Below are positions 38,716 through 48,800 of a stretch of DNA of 64,000 bases, one piece after another. Both the position numbers and the translations under genes were made by a program. The notes beneath the pieces were generated by a model, which ran no database searches, was not told the DNA's origin, and was given only the letters and a program-made list of their open reading frames with translations. Origin of the DNA: JACRLV01 sp045863555 (GTDB lineage: Bacteria > Planctomycetota > Phycisphaerae > UBA1845 > Fen-1342); contig BTUU01000003.1 in assembly GCA_045863555.1 (NCBI GenBank), positions 343,572 to 407,571 on the forward strand, written 5' to 3'. Position 1 is the first letter of the stretch, and each line of letters starts with the position of its first letter.

Positions 38716-38721
38716 TATAGT
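38716..38721 (+). promoter_or_regulatory. Putative -10 element for rpsT
   Basis: TATAGT 45 nt before the GTG of rpsT. The best -35 at 17 nt spacing (TTTTCG) is weak. Confidence 0.35.
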
Positions 38722-38760
38722 CCCCGACCCGGGATTTTTTGAGTGCCTGAAGGAGAAGCC

Positions 38761-39033
38761 GTGGCTCACTCGCTGTCCGCCAAGAAGCGCATGCGTCAGA
38801 ACCTGAAACGCCGGGCGATCAACCGCGCCGGCCGCAGCACCGAGAAGACCGCGATTCGCGGCGCGCTCGATGCCCTGGTCGGGAACGACGCGGCCGCCGC
38901 CGCGAACGCCGTCAAGGAAACGACAAAGGTCCTCGACCGCGACGCGGCGCGGGGTCTGATCCACAAGAACACGGCAGCACGGCGCAAGAGCCGGCTGGCC
39001 CGCAAGCTGAACGCGCTCAAAGCGAAGAGCTGA
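38761..39033 (+). CDS. rpsT: 30S ribosomal protein S20
   Basis: 90 residues from GTG 38761, with AAGGAG 5 nt upstream; an ATG-like frame 18 nt earlier is not preferred. MAHSLSAKKRMRQNLKRRAINRAGRSTEKTAI is diagnostic of bS20, with the usual basic helices and a RLARKLNALKAKS end. It binds 16S rRNA early in 30S assembly. A strong hairpin terminator follows at 39099. Confidence 0.95.
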   Translation: MAHSLSAKKRMRQNLKRRAINRAGRSTEKTAIRGALDALVGNDAAAAANAVKETTKVLDRDAARGLIHKNTAARRKSRLARKLNALKAKS

Positions 39034-39098
39034 ACACGGGAGGCGGCGCGTTCGCGTGCGGCTCTGCGGCGCGAACGGCGAGCCGAGACGGAATTCCG

Positions 39099-39137
39099 GG
39101 CGACAGGCGGCGATGGGTCGCCTGTCGCCTTGTTATT
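39099..39137 (+). terminator. Rho-independent terminator after rpsT
   Basis: Perfect 11-bp stem GGCGACAGGCG (39099-39109) and CGCCTGTCGCC (39119-39129), 9 nt loop, followed by TTGTTATT. It separates rpsT from der. Confidence 0.8.
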
Positions 39138-39158
39138 GACGGAGTCTGACGCACCGCC

Positions 39159-40544
39159 ATGTCGCTTCCGGTCATCGTGATCGTCGGGCGTCCGAACGTG
39201 GGCAAGAGTTCATTGCTGAACTGCCTGGCCCGCGAACGGATCAGCATCGTTGACGCGCGGGCGGGGATTACGCGCGACCGGGTTTCCACGATCATCGAGC
39301 ACGAGGGCCGCTACCTGGAGCTTGTTGATACGGGCGGCATCGGCATCGTCGACGTCGATCACCTCGAAGACCACGTCGAGACGCAGATCAACTACGCGAT
39401 CGCGAAGGCCGACCTGGTGCTTTTTCTGCTCGACGCGCTGCAGGGAATCGTTCCGCTGGATCAGCGCGTGGCGGAACTGCTGCGGAAGGCGAAGAAGCCG
39501 GTGCTGGCGGTGGCGAACAAGGTCGACGCGGGGGCGCAGCGCGTCGAGGCGTCGACCTTCTACGCGCTCGGCTTCGGCGAGGCGGTCTGCGTCAGCGCCC
39601 TGCATGGACATGGGCGGCGCGAGCTGCTCGACCGCATCTGCGCCGAGATCGGTCCGGATACGGGCGAGACGCCGGAAACGCCGGTGATGAAGCTCGCGAT
39701 CGTCGGCAAACGGAACGCGGGCAAGAGCACGCTGGTCAATGCGCTGGCGGGTGAGCCGCGGGTCATCGTCAGCGAGACGCCGGGGACGACGCGGGACGCG
39801 GTGGATGTGCAGTTCGAGAAGGACGGGAAGAAGTACATCGCGATCGATACGGCGGGCGTGCGGAAGAAGAGCAAGATGGACGACATCGATTTCTACTCGT
39901 ACACGCGGGCGCTGTCGTCCATCCGTCGCGCCGACGTGGTGATGCTTCTGATTGACGCCTCGCTGCCGGTCGGTGACGTCGACCAGAAGCTCGCGGCGGC
40001 CGTGCTTGAAGAGGAAAAGCCGGTTCTCCTGGCGATCAACAAGTGGGACCTGGCCCGCGACGTGGCGGACACCGACTCGTACGACGAGTATCTGAGCCGG
40101 ATGTTCCCGCACCTTCGCTTCGCGCCGATCGTGATCATGACGGCCCGGGACGGGCGCAACGTCGACGCGGCGATCGACGTGGCCCTGGGCCTGCATCGGC
40201 AGGCGCAGACACGGGTCAGCACCGCCAGGCTCAACGAGGCGATCCGGGCGATTGTGGGCGAGCGGGAGCCGATGCCGCGGTACGGGACGAAGCGGATCAA
40301 GATCTACTACGGAACGCAGGTTTCGGTCGCACCGCCCACGATCGTGCTGTTCTGCAACAACCCCGAACTGGTCACGGAGAACTACCGCCGGTTCATGGAA
40401 AACCGGATGCGCGAGATCCTGCCGTTCGTCGAGGTTCCGATGCGGCTGCTTTTCCGACGGAGCGGCGAGGCGCGCGAATTCGGGCGATCCGCCGGGCGGG
40501 AAAAGGCCGAGGAAGGCTCGCAAACGACCGCCGATTCCGACTAA
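39159..40544 (+). CDS. der: Ribosome assembly GTPase Der (EngA)
   Basis: 461 residues with two consecutive GTPase domains: the first with GRPNVGKSS, DTGG and NKVD, the second with GKRNAGKST, DTAG and NKWD. The C-terminal KH-like domain (TKRIKIYYGTQVSVAPPTIVLFCNNPELVTENYRRFMENRMRE) is typical. It acts in 50S subunit maturation. Unlike many members the C-terminus ends in an acidic tail (GREKAEEGSQTTADSD). Start ATG at 39159 has only a distant GGAG (position about 39142). Confidence 0.96.
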   Translation: MSLPVIVIVGRPNVGKSSLLNCLARERISIVDARAGITRDRVSTIIEHEGRYLELVDTGGIGIVDVDHLEDHVETQINYAIAKADLVLFLLDALQGIVPLDQRVAELLRKAKKPVLAVANKVDAGAQRVEASTFYALGFGEAVCVSALHGHGRRELLDRICAEIGPDTGETPETPVMKLAIVGKRNAGKSTLVNALAGEPRVIVSETPGTTRDAVDVQFEKDGKKYIAIDTAGVRKKSKMDDIDFYSYTRALSSIRRADVVMLLIDASLPVGDVDQKLAAAVLEEEKPVLLAINKWDLARDVADTDSYDEYLSRMFPHLRFAPIVIMTARDGRNVDAAIDVALGLHRQAQTRVSTARLNEAIRAIVGEREPMPRYGTKRIKIYYGTQVSVAPPTIVLFCNNPELVTENYRRFMENRMREILPFVEVPMRLLFRRSGEAREFGRSAGREKAEEGSQTTADSD

Positions 40545-40602
40545 CATCCTGTAGCGGCCGGGGCCGGATGCTGCCGAGCGGCCGGGATCGGAGAGTCGAG
40601 CG

Positions 40603-41172
40603 ATGTCGATCGAACTGCACTGCAATCACTGCGGCAAGCTGGTCAAGGCGCCGGACGAGGCGGCCGGCAAGCATGGGAAGTGCCCGTCGTGCCACCAGAT
40701 GGTCTACATTCCGACGCCGTCGACGGATCTCGAGACCTTCGATCTCGCTCCGGTCGACACGGAATTCGAACGGCGCAAGCAGAAGCTGATGGAAGAGACG
40801 TATCAGCTCACCAAGAAGATCCTGACGGATCGGGAAGGGCTTCCGCCTGAGAAGCCGGGCGACCGGGCCGAGCGGCTCGCCGCGCAGGAACGCGCCTCGG
40901 CCGAGCGTGCGGCGACGGAGCGGACGGCGGCGCGCGGCGGGGCGACGATCTCGTCGGGTCAGGCGAACGACCTGGCGATCCGCTATGCCGTGGCGGTGGC
41001 GGGCGGCGACGTGAACGAGGCCGAGAAGCTCGCCGCCGTGCTGCGCCAGAACCACCGGCTGATGGACGATGCGATCCAGCGCGTGCTTTCTGACGAGATT
41101 CCACCGCCGCAACTGGAAAAGATCCCGCGGGCGCTGCTGATCGGGATTTTCAAGAAACTCCGCGAAGCGTAA
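40603..41172 (+). CDS. Zinc-ribbon and coiled-coil protein
   Basis: 189 residues. LHCNHCGKLVKAPDEAAGKHGKCPSCHQMVYIP (two Cys pairs at 8-11 and 29-32) is an N-terminal zinc ribbon of the MJ0042/FmdB type seen in planctomycetal soluble and membrane proteins. Residues about 55-110 are charged helix. The C-terminal half (NDLAIRYAVAVAGGDVNEAEKLAAVLRQNHRLMDDAIQ) is helical. No catalytic motif, no membrane helix. It follows der by 58 nt and could be cotranscribed; function unknown. Confidence 0.7.
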   Translation: MSIELHCNHCGKLVKAPDEAAGKHGKCPSCHQMVYIPTPSTDLETFDLAPVDTEFERRKQKLMEETYQLTKKILTDREGLPPEKPGDRAERLAAQERASAERAATERTAARGGATISSGQANDLAIRYAVAVAGGDVNEAEKLAAVLRQNHRLMDDAIQRVLSDEIPPPQLEKIPRALLIGIFKKLREA

Positions 41173-41185
41173 GACCGGGTCAACT

Positions 41186-42052
41186 TCACACGTCGCAGCG
41201 GCGCGCCGCATCCGCGAGGGATTTCAGCGGATCGCGGGCCGGGATGAATTCCTGCGCCAGATAGCCGGAGAACCCCGCCTCGACGATGGCCTTGCAGATC
41301 GCGGGATAGTAGAGCTCCTGCGATTCGTCGATCTCGCGCCGGCCGGGGACGCCGCCGGTGTGGAAATGCCCGATGAACGCGAGATTGTCGCGGATCGTGC
41401 GGATCACGTCGCCTTCCATGATCTGCATGTGGTAGATGTCGTAGAGCAGCTTGAAGCGCTCGGAGCCGACGCCTTTCACGACTTCGACACCCCAGGCCGT
41501 GCGGTCGCACTGGTAGTCCTTGTGATCGACGCGGCTGTTGAGCAGTTCCATGATGATGGTGACGCCGAGCTGCTCGGCGAGCGGGGTGATGCGCTTCAGG
41601 CCTCTTACGCAGTTCCGGGTCCCTTCCCGGTCGTCGAGACCGTCGCGATTCCCTGAGAAGACGATCATTTGCGGGATGCCCGCGGCCTTGACGAGCGGGA
41701 GCAGCCGCTCGGATTCGCGGACGAATTCGTCGTGGTGCTCGACGCGGTTCCAGCCGCGAATAATCGACGTGGGACCATTGGCTACCGCGCAGACGAGGCC
41801 GTGCTTGGCCGGGATGGACCACTCCTTTTCATCGAGGAGTTCGACGGATTTGAGACCGATGCCGGCCGCGGCCTTACAGAGGTCGTCGAGGGCGATTTTT
41901 CCGTAGCACCAGCGGCAGACGGATTGTCGGAGTCGGCCTCGGAGCTTTGTCGCCGCTTCGGCAACTTGAGCGTTCTGTGCGGACGCGACGATGGGCAGAG
42001 AAGCAGCGGCGGTTGCGATGGTGGAAGCAGCAAGAAACTCGCGACGGTTCAT
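41186..42052 (-). CDS. Tat-exported TIM-barrel protein, hydroxypyruvate isomerase-like
   Basis: 288 residues; ATG at 42052 after GGAGACGC. MNRREFLAASTIATAAASLPIVASA is a twin-arginine signal peptide. The mature part is a xylose isomerase-like TIM barrel: CRWCYGKIALDDLCKAAAGIGLKSVELLDEKEW, VTIIMELLNSRVDHKDYQCD, LLYDIYHMQIMEGDVIRTI and FSGYLAQEFIPARDP, with the metal ligands Glu, Asp, His and Glu in these segments. Hyi-family enzymes isomerise hydroxypyruvate and tartronate semialdehyde, but exported relatives in Planctomycetota are mostly unstudied, so the substrate is open. Confidence 0.85.
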   Translation of the reverse strand: MNRREFLAASTIATAAASLPIVASAQNAQVAEAATKLRGRLRQSVCRWCYGKIALDDLCKAAAGIGLKSVELLDEKEWSIPAKHGLVCAVANGPTSIIRGWNRVEHHDEFVRESERLLPLVKAAGIPQMIVFSGNRDGLDDREGTRNCVRGLKRITPLAEQLGVTIIMELLNSRVDHKDYQCDRTAWGVEVVKGVGSERFKLLYDIYHMQIMEGDVIRTIRDNLAFIGHFHTGGVPGRREIDESQELYYPAICKAIVEAGFSGYLAQEFIPARDPLKSLADAARRCDV

Positions 42053-42145
42053 TAGCGTCTCCGAATCCGAGTGGCCCCGGCGATCATAGCGGATCGCTCG
42101 CGAGCGTACCCGGGAACGGCGGCCCGCAGTTCGCGCTGCGTTCGC

Positions 42146-44470
42146 TCAGCGTGTCGCGAGCGGCCCGTCGGGCTGGATTCCCGGCGCAGGCGTCCAGGCA
42201 CGCTCGCCCTCGAAGATTGTCGGCGGGTCGATCCGGCCCGTTCCCAGCAGGATTTTCGCCCGAACGACGGACTCCTGAAGCGTGACGCCGATCGTGATGG
42301 ACTCCTCGCCGAGTTCGACCGTCCTCTGCGGCGGACGAGCGTCGGCGTCCGTTGGAACGAGAAGCGTGACGAAGAGCTGGGCAGGCGTGTTGCTGCGGGC
42401 CTCGATCTCGAGCCGTCCCCAGTGGGGCGCGCGGGCATATCCCGCGGCGAACGAGGGCAGGTCCTTGATCCGAAACCACGCGTTTTCGTTTCGCGCCTGG
42501 CGGCTGGGCAGAACGCGGTGTTCGAAGCTGTCCGCGCTCCCCCCGACATACGTCACCGGGCGGGGCTCGAGGATCGCCGTCGGCTCCGCCCGGGCCGGGC
42601 CGCCCACGAGGGCCAGCGCGGCCGGGTCCGGCAGCAGCGGCGCGATCCAGAGGGCGCCATCGCGATCGTGCGTGCGGATCCACGCCGTTTCGCCGGCGGC
42701 AGTTTCGGCGAGGCCGTCGAATCGCCAGATTCCGGCCGTGTTTTCCGGGCCGGCCTCGCGCTTCTCCGGGGGAAGCTCGCGTCCGCCCAGCGTCGGCCGG
42801 GCGGGGAGATTGAGGACCCAGGTGGGCCGGGCGCGGGGATCGGCGAGTTCGACCCGATCGACGATGAGCAGCGCCTGCCCGCCGAGCCAGAGAAACTCGC
42901 GCGTGTATCGCTTCAGGTTGCGCTCGTCGTACGCCGCGGCGAGGTCCAGCGCGGCGTATGCCGATCGTTCATCGACGGCGTAGGCGGTCAAGCGGGAGGG
43001 GGCTCGGCCCTGGCTTTCGAGGGGCGTCTGGAAGTCGCGACAGTCGCCCTCAACCGGCTTCTGGCCGCCGATCGGTGCGTAGACCCGTCCGCGCCAGCGC
43101 ACGACGCGCGTGGCTTCGAAGACGAGCATGCAGTTATGTGCGATCGACGCGCCGGCGAACTGGGCGTAGTCGAACGGGTCGTTCGAAGCACCGAGCCGCT
43201 GCACGCCCTGACGGTCCGGGACCGCCAGCTGCCAGAGACTGTCGGCGGCGCTGACGGCCAGTTCGCCGCCGCTGCGGATGAGGAACCCGCCGGCGTCGAA
43301 TCCCTGCGATGCGCTGAGCAACTTCTGCCCTGCGTCGATCCAGACGACGCGCGAAAGAGGCTCGCGTCCGCCGCGAAAGACGATCGCGCCGTCGAGGTTT
43401 CTGGCGGCCGGAAGGCGGGTCGGATCGGCCGCGGGGATGGCGGAGAGGTCGAAAACGATCGGCGTCCAGCGCCAGGGTATCGCGAGGAGCCGGTCGCCGG
43501 ATTCCACGAGCGCACGTTCGACGCGTGCGGCGACGGCCGCGGCGGCCGGATCGCGTGTGCGGACGGCGAGCAGGTGGGCCGAGATCGGCAGCAGAGCCTC
43601 CCAGGCGGGGGCGGGCGTCGGCGCCGCGGTTCGCGGGTCGTCGCGAAGGAATTGCGACTGGAGCGCCGGGTGCTGCGTCGATGCAACAACGTAATGCTCC
43701 AGAAGCCGTCCGAGGCCGGCATGGTCGGCCCATGAACGGCCGCCGGGCAGGCCCGATGCGAGTTCGATCGCCAGGATGATGTCCGATTCCTCCCAGCCGG
43801 CGCCGCCGGGGCTGGTGGGGATGCGTCCGCGGGCCTGGAGATAGAGGGGGAAGACATCGGCGAAGTAGGTCTTCGCGGCGTCGAGAATCCGTTTGCGCGT
43901 CTCCCGCCACGCGGAGGTCGGATCGTCGGTTTCGTCGAATGCGACGACCGCCGCGAGGCCGACGAGCCTCTCACGAAAGATTGCGTGGTTGGTGGGATGG
44001 TCTGTCGGGGCGAATGATTCGAGCCGCTGTCGCAGGGCGATGAGGAAACTTGTGCGAACCTGGGGATCGATGCGACTCCAGGTCCAGTCAAGCGCGATGA
44101 TTCGCTCCAGCCACTCGTCGGCGAATACGGACGGGCTCTGGAGGGCGGCTTCGACCCGGCGCACGAGGCGGGCGGCCTGCGCGTCGTCGTCGAGAAGGAG
44201 AATGCGGGCGGCGCTCGCCAGGGTTTCGCCGGGCAGGACCATGGCGGCCTGCGTATCGGCCGGCGCGGCGGCGAAATGCTCGCGAAGGGCGCGCAGCTCG
44301 GCGCTCCGGCGGCCGAACACACCGAGACCGGCGTCGCCCGCCGCACCGGTTCCGGCGGCATGGCGCATCCGGGGCAGGTCGGCCGGCGTGATGAGGAGCC
44401 GGGGATGCTGCCCGGCCGTGACGGGGACGATTGCGGCCAGGAGGAGGGCAAGCAAAGCGGTTGTCTTCAT
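42146..44470 (-). CDS. Exported heparinase II/III-like polysaccharide lyase candidate
   Basis: 774 residues from ATG 44470, with GAGG 5 nt upstream and a signal peptide MKTTALLALLLAAIVPVTAG; longer frames upstream are antisense shadow. HPRLLITPADLPRMRHAAG is the opening seen in alginate or heparinase-type helical-toroid proteins. Residues about 100-350 are helical toroid and 380-760 beta-sandwich (SQGFDAGGFLIRSGGELAVSAADSLWQLA, RYTREFLWLGGQALLIVDRVELADPRARPTWVLNLPARP). This two-part plan fits PL8/PL12-type lyases. Catalytic His/Tyr residues were not pinned down, so enzyme activity is a suggestion. It diverges from the M20 gene. Confidence 0.62.
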   Translation of the reverse strand: MKTTALLALLLAAIVPVTAGQHPRLLITPADLPRMRHAAGTGAAGDAGLGVFGRRSAELRALREHFAAAPADTQAAMVLPGETLASAARILLLDDDAQAARLVRRVEAALQSPSVFADEWLERIIALDWTWSRIDPQVRTSFLIALRQRLESFAPTDHPTNHAIFRERLVGLAAVVAFDETDDPTSAWRETRKRILDAAKTYFADVFPLYLQARGRIPTSPGGAGWEESDIILAIELASGLPGGRSWADHAGLGRLLEHYVVASTQHPALQSQFLRDDPRTAAPTPAPAWEALLPISAHLLAVRTRDPAAAAVAARVERALVESGDRLLAIPWRWTPIVFDLSAIPAADPTRLPAARNLDGAIVFRGGREPLSRVVWIDAGQKLLSASQGFDAGGFLIRSGGELAVSAADSLWQLAVPDRQGVQRLGASNDPFDYAQFAGASIAHNCMLVFEATRVVRWRGRVYAPIGGQKPVEGDCRDFQTPLESQGRAPSRLTAYAVDERSAYAALDLAAAYDERNLKRYTREFLWLGGQALLIVDRVELADPRARPTWVLNLPARPTLGGRELPPEKREAGPENTAGIWRFDGLAETAAGETAWIRTHDRDGALWIAPLLPDPAALALVGGPARAEPTAILEPRPVTYVGGSADSFEHRVLPSRQARNENAWFRIKDLPSFAAGYARAPHWGRLEIEARSNTPAQLFVTLLVPTDADARPPQRTVELGEESITIGVTLQESVVRAKILLGTGRIDPPTIFEGERAWTPAPGIQPDGPLATR

Positions 44471-44566
44471 GGAACCTCGCATTCGGGGGCGACGCACTCG
44501 GCTGGTCGGGCGTATTCTACGCGGGTTCGAGATCGGCGAAACGGTCGACACGCGGAGAATGTTGCG

Positions 44567-45754
44567 ATGAGTGAGAATCTGGCGGCGGCGGCGCGGGAAA
44601 TCGATGAGAACCTGCGAACGTGGCGGCGGCACCTGCACGCACACCCGGAACTCAGCGGGTGCGAGGAGCAGACGGCGCGGTATATCGCCGGGGCGCTGCG
44701 GGCGATGGGCTACGAGCCGCAGGAGCGCATCAACGGGACCCACGGCCTGATGGCGACGCTGCGCGTGAATGATGACGCGCCAGTCGTCGCGCTGCGGGCG
44801 GACATCGACGCCCTTCCGATCACCGAAGAGAACACGGTCGAGTACGCCTCGCGGAATCCGGGCGTGATGCACGCGTGCGGGCACGATGCCCACGCGGCGA
44901 TGCTCATGGGGGCGGCGAAATTGCTGATGGCCGGCAAGGCCAGGCTGAAGCGATCCGTGCGGCTGGTCTTTCAGCCGCACGAGGAGTCCTTTCCCGGCGG
45001 CGCGCCGGACATGATTGCGGGCGGAGCGCTGGCGGGGGCCTCGAGCATCTTCGGCATTCACATTTCGTCGATGCTGCCGACCGGACAGGTGGGGACGCGC
45101 GTCGGGCCGTTCATGGCGGCGGTGAACGGCCTGAAAATCCGGATCATCGGGAAGGGGGGCCACGCCGCCATGCCGGACCTCGCGATCGACCCGGTGGTGA
45201 CCGCGGCGAACGTTATTGTGGCGCTCCAGACCATTGTGAGCCGGACGGTGACGCCGAGCGAGCCGGCGGTCGTCACCGTGACGCAGATCCACGCGGGGAC
45301 GGCCGACAATGTGATTCCCACCGAGGTGGAGCTGGGCGGCACGATCCGGACGTTCTCGAGCCAGGTGCGGACGACGGTCTGTCGGCGCGTGAAGGAGATC
45401 GCTGAATCGGTGGCGGCGGCGCATGGCGCGAAAGCCGTGGTCGACACGCGAGACGGCTACCCGGTACTGGTGAACGACCGTCAGACGACGGATGCGGCGC
45501 TCGCGGCCGCGCGAGATATCGGCTTCAACGACGACCGGATCGTCGCGCTGGCGCCGATCGGCGGCGGCGAGGACTTTGCGTATTACGCGGAAAAAATCCC
45601 TGCGTCGTTCGTGTTCCTCGGGGCAGCGTCGGAGGCCCGGGAGTGTGTCTATCCGCACCATCACCCGCGATTTAACGTGGACGAGGACGCGCTGGCGCAT
45701 GGAGCGGCGCTGTATGCCCAATACGCGTTCAATGCGGGCGCGGCCGGCCGATAA
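44567..45754 (+). CDS. M20-family amidohydrolase (hippurate hydrolase-like)
   Basis: 395 residues from ATG 44567, GGAG 9 nt upstream. HLHAHPELSGCEEQTARYI, RADIDALPITEENTVEYASRNPGVMHACGHDAHAAMLMGAAKLLM, FQPHEESFPGGAPDMIAGG, HISSMLPTGQVG, GKGGHAAMPDLAIDPVVTAANVIVALQ and IGGGEDFAYYAEKIPASFVFLGA are the blocks of the M20D/AmhX-hippuricase subfamily, including the HACGHD metal site and the Cys ligand. It should hydrolyse an N-acyl amino acid in the cytoplasm; no signal peptide. A TATTCT element at 44513-44518 could be its -10. Confidence 0.92.
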   Translation: MSENLAAAAREIDENLRTWRRHLHAHPELSGCEEQTARYIAGALRAMGYEPQERINGTHGLMATLRVNDDAPVVALRADIDALPITEENTVEYASRNPGVMHACGHDAHAAMLMGAAKLLMAGKARLKRSVRLVFQPHEESFPGGAPDMIAGGALAGASSIFGIHISSMLPTGQVGTRVGPFMAAVNGLKIRIIGKGGHAAMPDLAIDPVVTAANVIVALQTIVSRTVTPSEPAVVTVTQIHAGTADNVIPTEVELGGTIRTFSSQVRTTVCRRVKEIAESVAAAHGAKAVVDTRDGYPVLVNDRQTTDAALAAARDIGFNDDRIVALAPIGGGEDFAYYAEKIPASFVFLGAASEARECVYPHHHPRFNVDEDALAHGAALYAQYAFNAGAAGR

Positions 45755-45773
45755 CGAAAAACCGCATTCTTCA

Positions 45774-45802
45774 TTGAGATTCACGCGGGCCTTGGCTAGG
45801 CT
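45774..45802 (+). promoter_or_regulatory. Promoter of the sugar-dehydrogenase fusion gene
   Basis: TTGAGA (45774-45779), 17 nt, TAGGCT (45797-45802), about 60 nt before the ATG at 45864. Confidence 0.5.
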
Positions 45803-45863
45803 CGACTGCGTAGATCCGCACGGCGACGCCGCGGTGCGGGGGGACGGAACCAGGAGGCGGAGC

Positions 45864-48800
45864 ATGCTGACCCGGCGTTTGACCATCATCGCAGCGGGGT
45901 TTTTCGGTCTGATTGCATCGTGCGCGTACGCCAACACGCCCCCGGCCACGCCGACGATCACGGAGCCGGCGGTCGACGGGCGGGTGCTCAACCCCGAAGA
46001 CGTGCACATGGAGACGAGCCCGTTTTCCGATGCGGATCCGGGGGATACGCATCTCTGCACGGATTGGGAAATCTGGACTGTGTCGCCGAGCGCCCGGGTG
46101 TGGTCGGCGCTGTGCGTGACGGGGCTGGACCGCGTGCACATCCACCTTGGCGACGGTGCGTTTGAGGGCTCGCACGCGGGGCGGACGAGCCTGCTGCCCT
46201 CCACGAGCTACCGGCTGCGGGCCCGGCACCGCGACGACAGCGGCGACCCGGCGACGGAGTGGAGCCTGTGGGCGGGACGTTTGTTCGATACCGGCGCGGG
46301 GTCTCAGATTTTCCCGTTGCTGGTCGATGACGTGGACGGATCTCCGCTGCCGACGTGGACTGATGTGAGCGGCGCGGCGATCGAACTGCCGGACGGGGCG
46401 GGGCCGGCCGGGCTGACGCTGGAGTCGGCCGCGGGTCAGTTGTTGCTCGAACTCCGCGGTGCGGACGGCGCAGGAAACGCGGTTACGAACCCCGCCGGAC
46501 TCGGCGAGCACGTGGCGGTGCGCGTGCGGATCGACGGCGGCGCGAGCGGCGTGGTCCTGCCCGAATCGGATCTGCACTTTTCGCACGATGCGGAAGATCA
46601 CGGCGTTTACCTGCCGGCGATCTCACTGGCGGCGGGCGAGCAGGCGTACTTCTGGGTCTCGATCAGCGGCAGCAGCTATTTCGGCGACGCGAGCCAGGCG
46701 CAGCCCGATTTCTCGTCGCTCGCCCGCGGCGCGCCGGTGCCGTGGACGGTCGCGCAGCCCGGTTACCGCGTCGAAGTTGTGGCGACCGGGTTTCAGCTGC
46801 CGGTGAATATTGCGTTCATACCGAATGCGTCGAGCGGGCCCGATGCGCCGTATTTCTATGTGACTGAACTGTACGGCACGATCCGCGTGGTGCGCCGAAA
46901 CGGCGGGGTGGGCACGTTCGCGAGCGGGCTGATCAACTTTAATCCTACGGGCGACTTTCCCGGGTCGGGCGAACAGGGTCTGACGGGGATCTGCGTCGAT
47001 CCTGCGACCGGCGACGTATTCGCCGCGATGCTCTACGACGCGGCGCCGCCGAACGGGCCGCACTATCCCAAGGTTGTGCGGTACACCAGCACCGACGGCG
47101 GTCAGACGATGGCGACGGCCACCACGATTCTCGACATGGTTGGCGAGACGCAGGGGCAGTCGCACCAGATTTCGAATCTCTCGATCGGGCCGGACGGGAA
47201 GCTGTACGTGCACATGGGCGACGGGTTCTCGGCGTCGACGGCGCTGAACCTCGATTCCTATCGGGGCAAGATCCTGCGGTTGAATCTCGACGGCAGCGCG
47301 CCGCCGGACAACCCGTTCTACAACGCGACCAACGGAATCAATGCCCGTGATTACGTGTTTGCGTATGGATTTCGAAATCCCTTCGGCGGGGCGTGGCGCG
47401 CGGCGGACCAGATGCACTACGAGGTCGAGAACGGCCCATCGGTTGACCGCATGGCGCAGGTGCGCCGCGGCGTCAGCTACGGATGGACCGGCAGCGATGC
47501 GTCGATGCAGATCAACGCGATCTACAACTGGAACCCGGCGCACGCCCCGGTGAATATCGCGTTCGTCCAGCCCGCAACGTTTGGCGGCAGCGGCTTTCCC
47601 GCGGAAAAGCAGGATCACGTATTCGTGACCGAATCGGGGCCGACCTGGGCCACCGGACCGCAGACGCTGGGCAAGCGGATCACCGAGTTCACGCTTGATC
47701 CGGTCGGTAACATTGTCTCCGGGCCGCGCGACCTGATCGTCTACAACGGCGAGGGCAAGGCGACGGCCGTGGGCCTCGCCGCCGGGCCCGATGGGCTCTA
47801 TTTCACCGACCTGTACAAGGACGTCGGGTATTCGACGCCGATCGACCCGGGCGCCAACGTACTGCGCATCCGCTACGTCGGCACGGCGGATTTCACGGCA
47901 GACGAACCCGTCGGGCCGGGTCCGCGGATCGTGACCTTCACGGATACGTCCACGGCGCAGTCGCCCTCGGCCTGGCACTGGGATTTCGGAGACGGCGCGA
48001 CGAGCACGCTTCGGAACCCGACGCATACGTACACGGCGGATGGGACGTACGACGTGCGATTGAGCGTCACAACGCCCGGCGGGCTGCTGGTGGCGCACAA
48101 GCCGGCGCTGGTGCGCGTCCGGCCGATGCCGAGCGTGGCCATCATCGGCGGATCGATTCCGCCCACGACGGCTGACGCATCCGTGGCGACGTACCTGGCG
48201 ACGCTGGGGTACGACGTGCAGTCGTTCGACGATGAGCCGGCGAATCGGCCGAGCGCCGCGGCGCTGGCCGAGCAGTTCGATTGCGTGGTCGTGTCGTCGA
48301 CGATTGCGTCGGGGAACATCGGCGGGCAGTTCCGGACGGCTGCGGCGCCGCTTGTATTCTGGGAGCAGGCGCTGCTTCGGACCGATCGCGAGGCGCTCGC
48401 GGATGACGCCGTCGTGACGAGCGCGACGACGATCAACATCGTCAACAACGTCCATCCGATCACGCTCGGTCTGCCGACCGGCCTCCGGACGGTCTTCTCG
48501 ACCGCGTCGAACATGAGCCTGGGCCGGGGGAATTTCGGGGCGGGGGCGCAGATTCTCGCGACGCGCGGCGGCGGCTCCGAGGCGGCGATCATCGCGGCCG
48601 ATCGCGGGGCGGCGCTGCTGGGCGGCTATGTCGCTCCGGAGCGGCGCGTCTTCGTGTTCTTCGAGGACACGAGCTTCCTTTCGGCCACGGCGGACGCGCG
48701 GGCGCTCTTCCGGCGGTCGATCGACTGGGCCGTGGACGACCCGCTGCCGGGTTGCATCGCGGACCTCGACGGCGACCGGGAAGTCGATCTGTCGGATCTC

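Noticed and set aside
44471..46204. Upstream extension of the heparinase-like gene to a 1352-codon frame.
   Set aside because: The extension runs antisense through the M20 and dehydrogenase genes; the signal peptide and GAGG at 44470 mark the real start.
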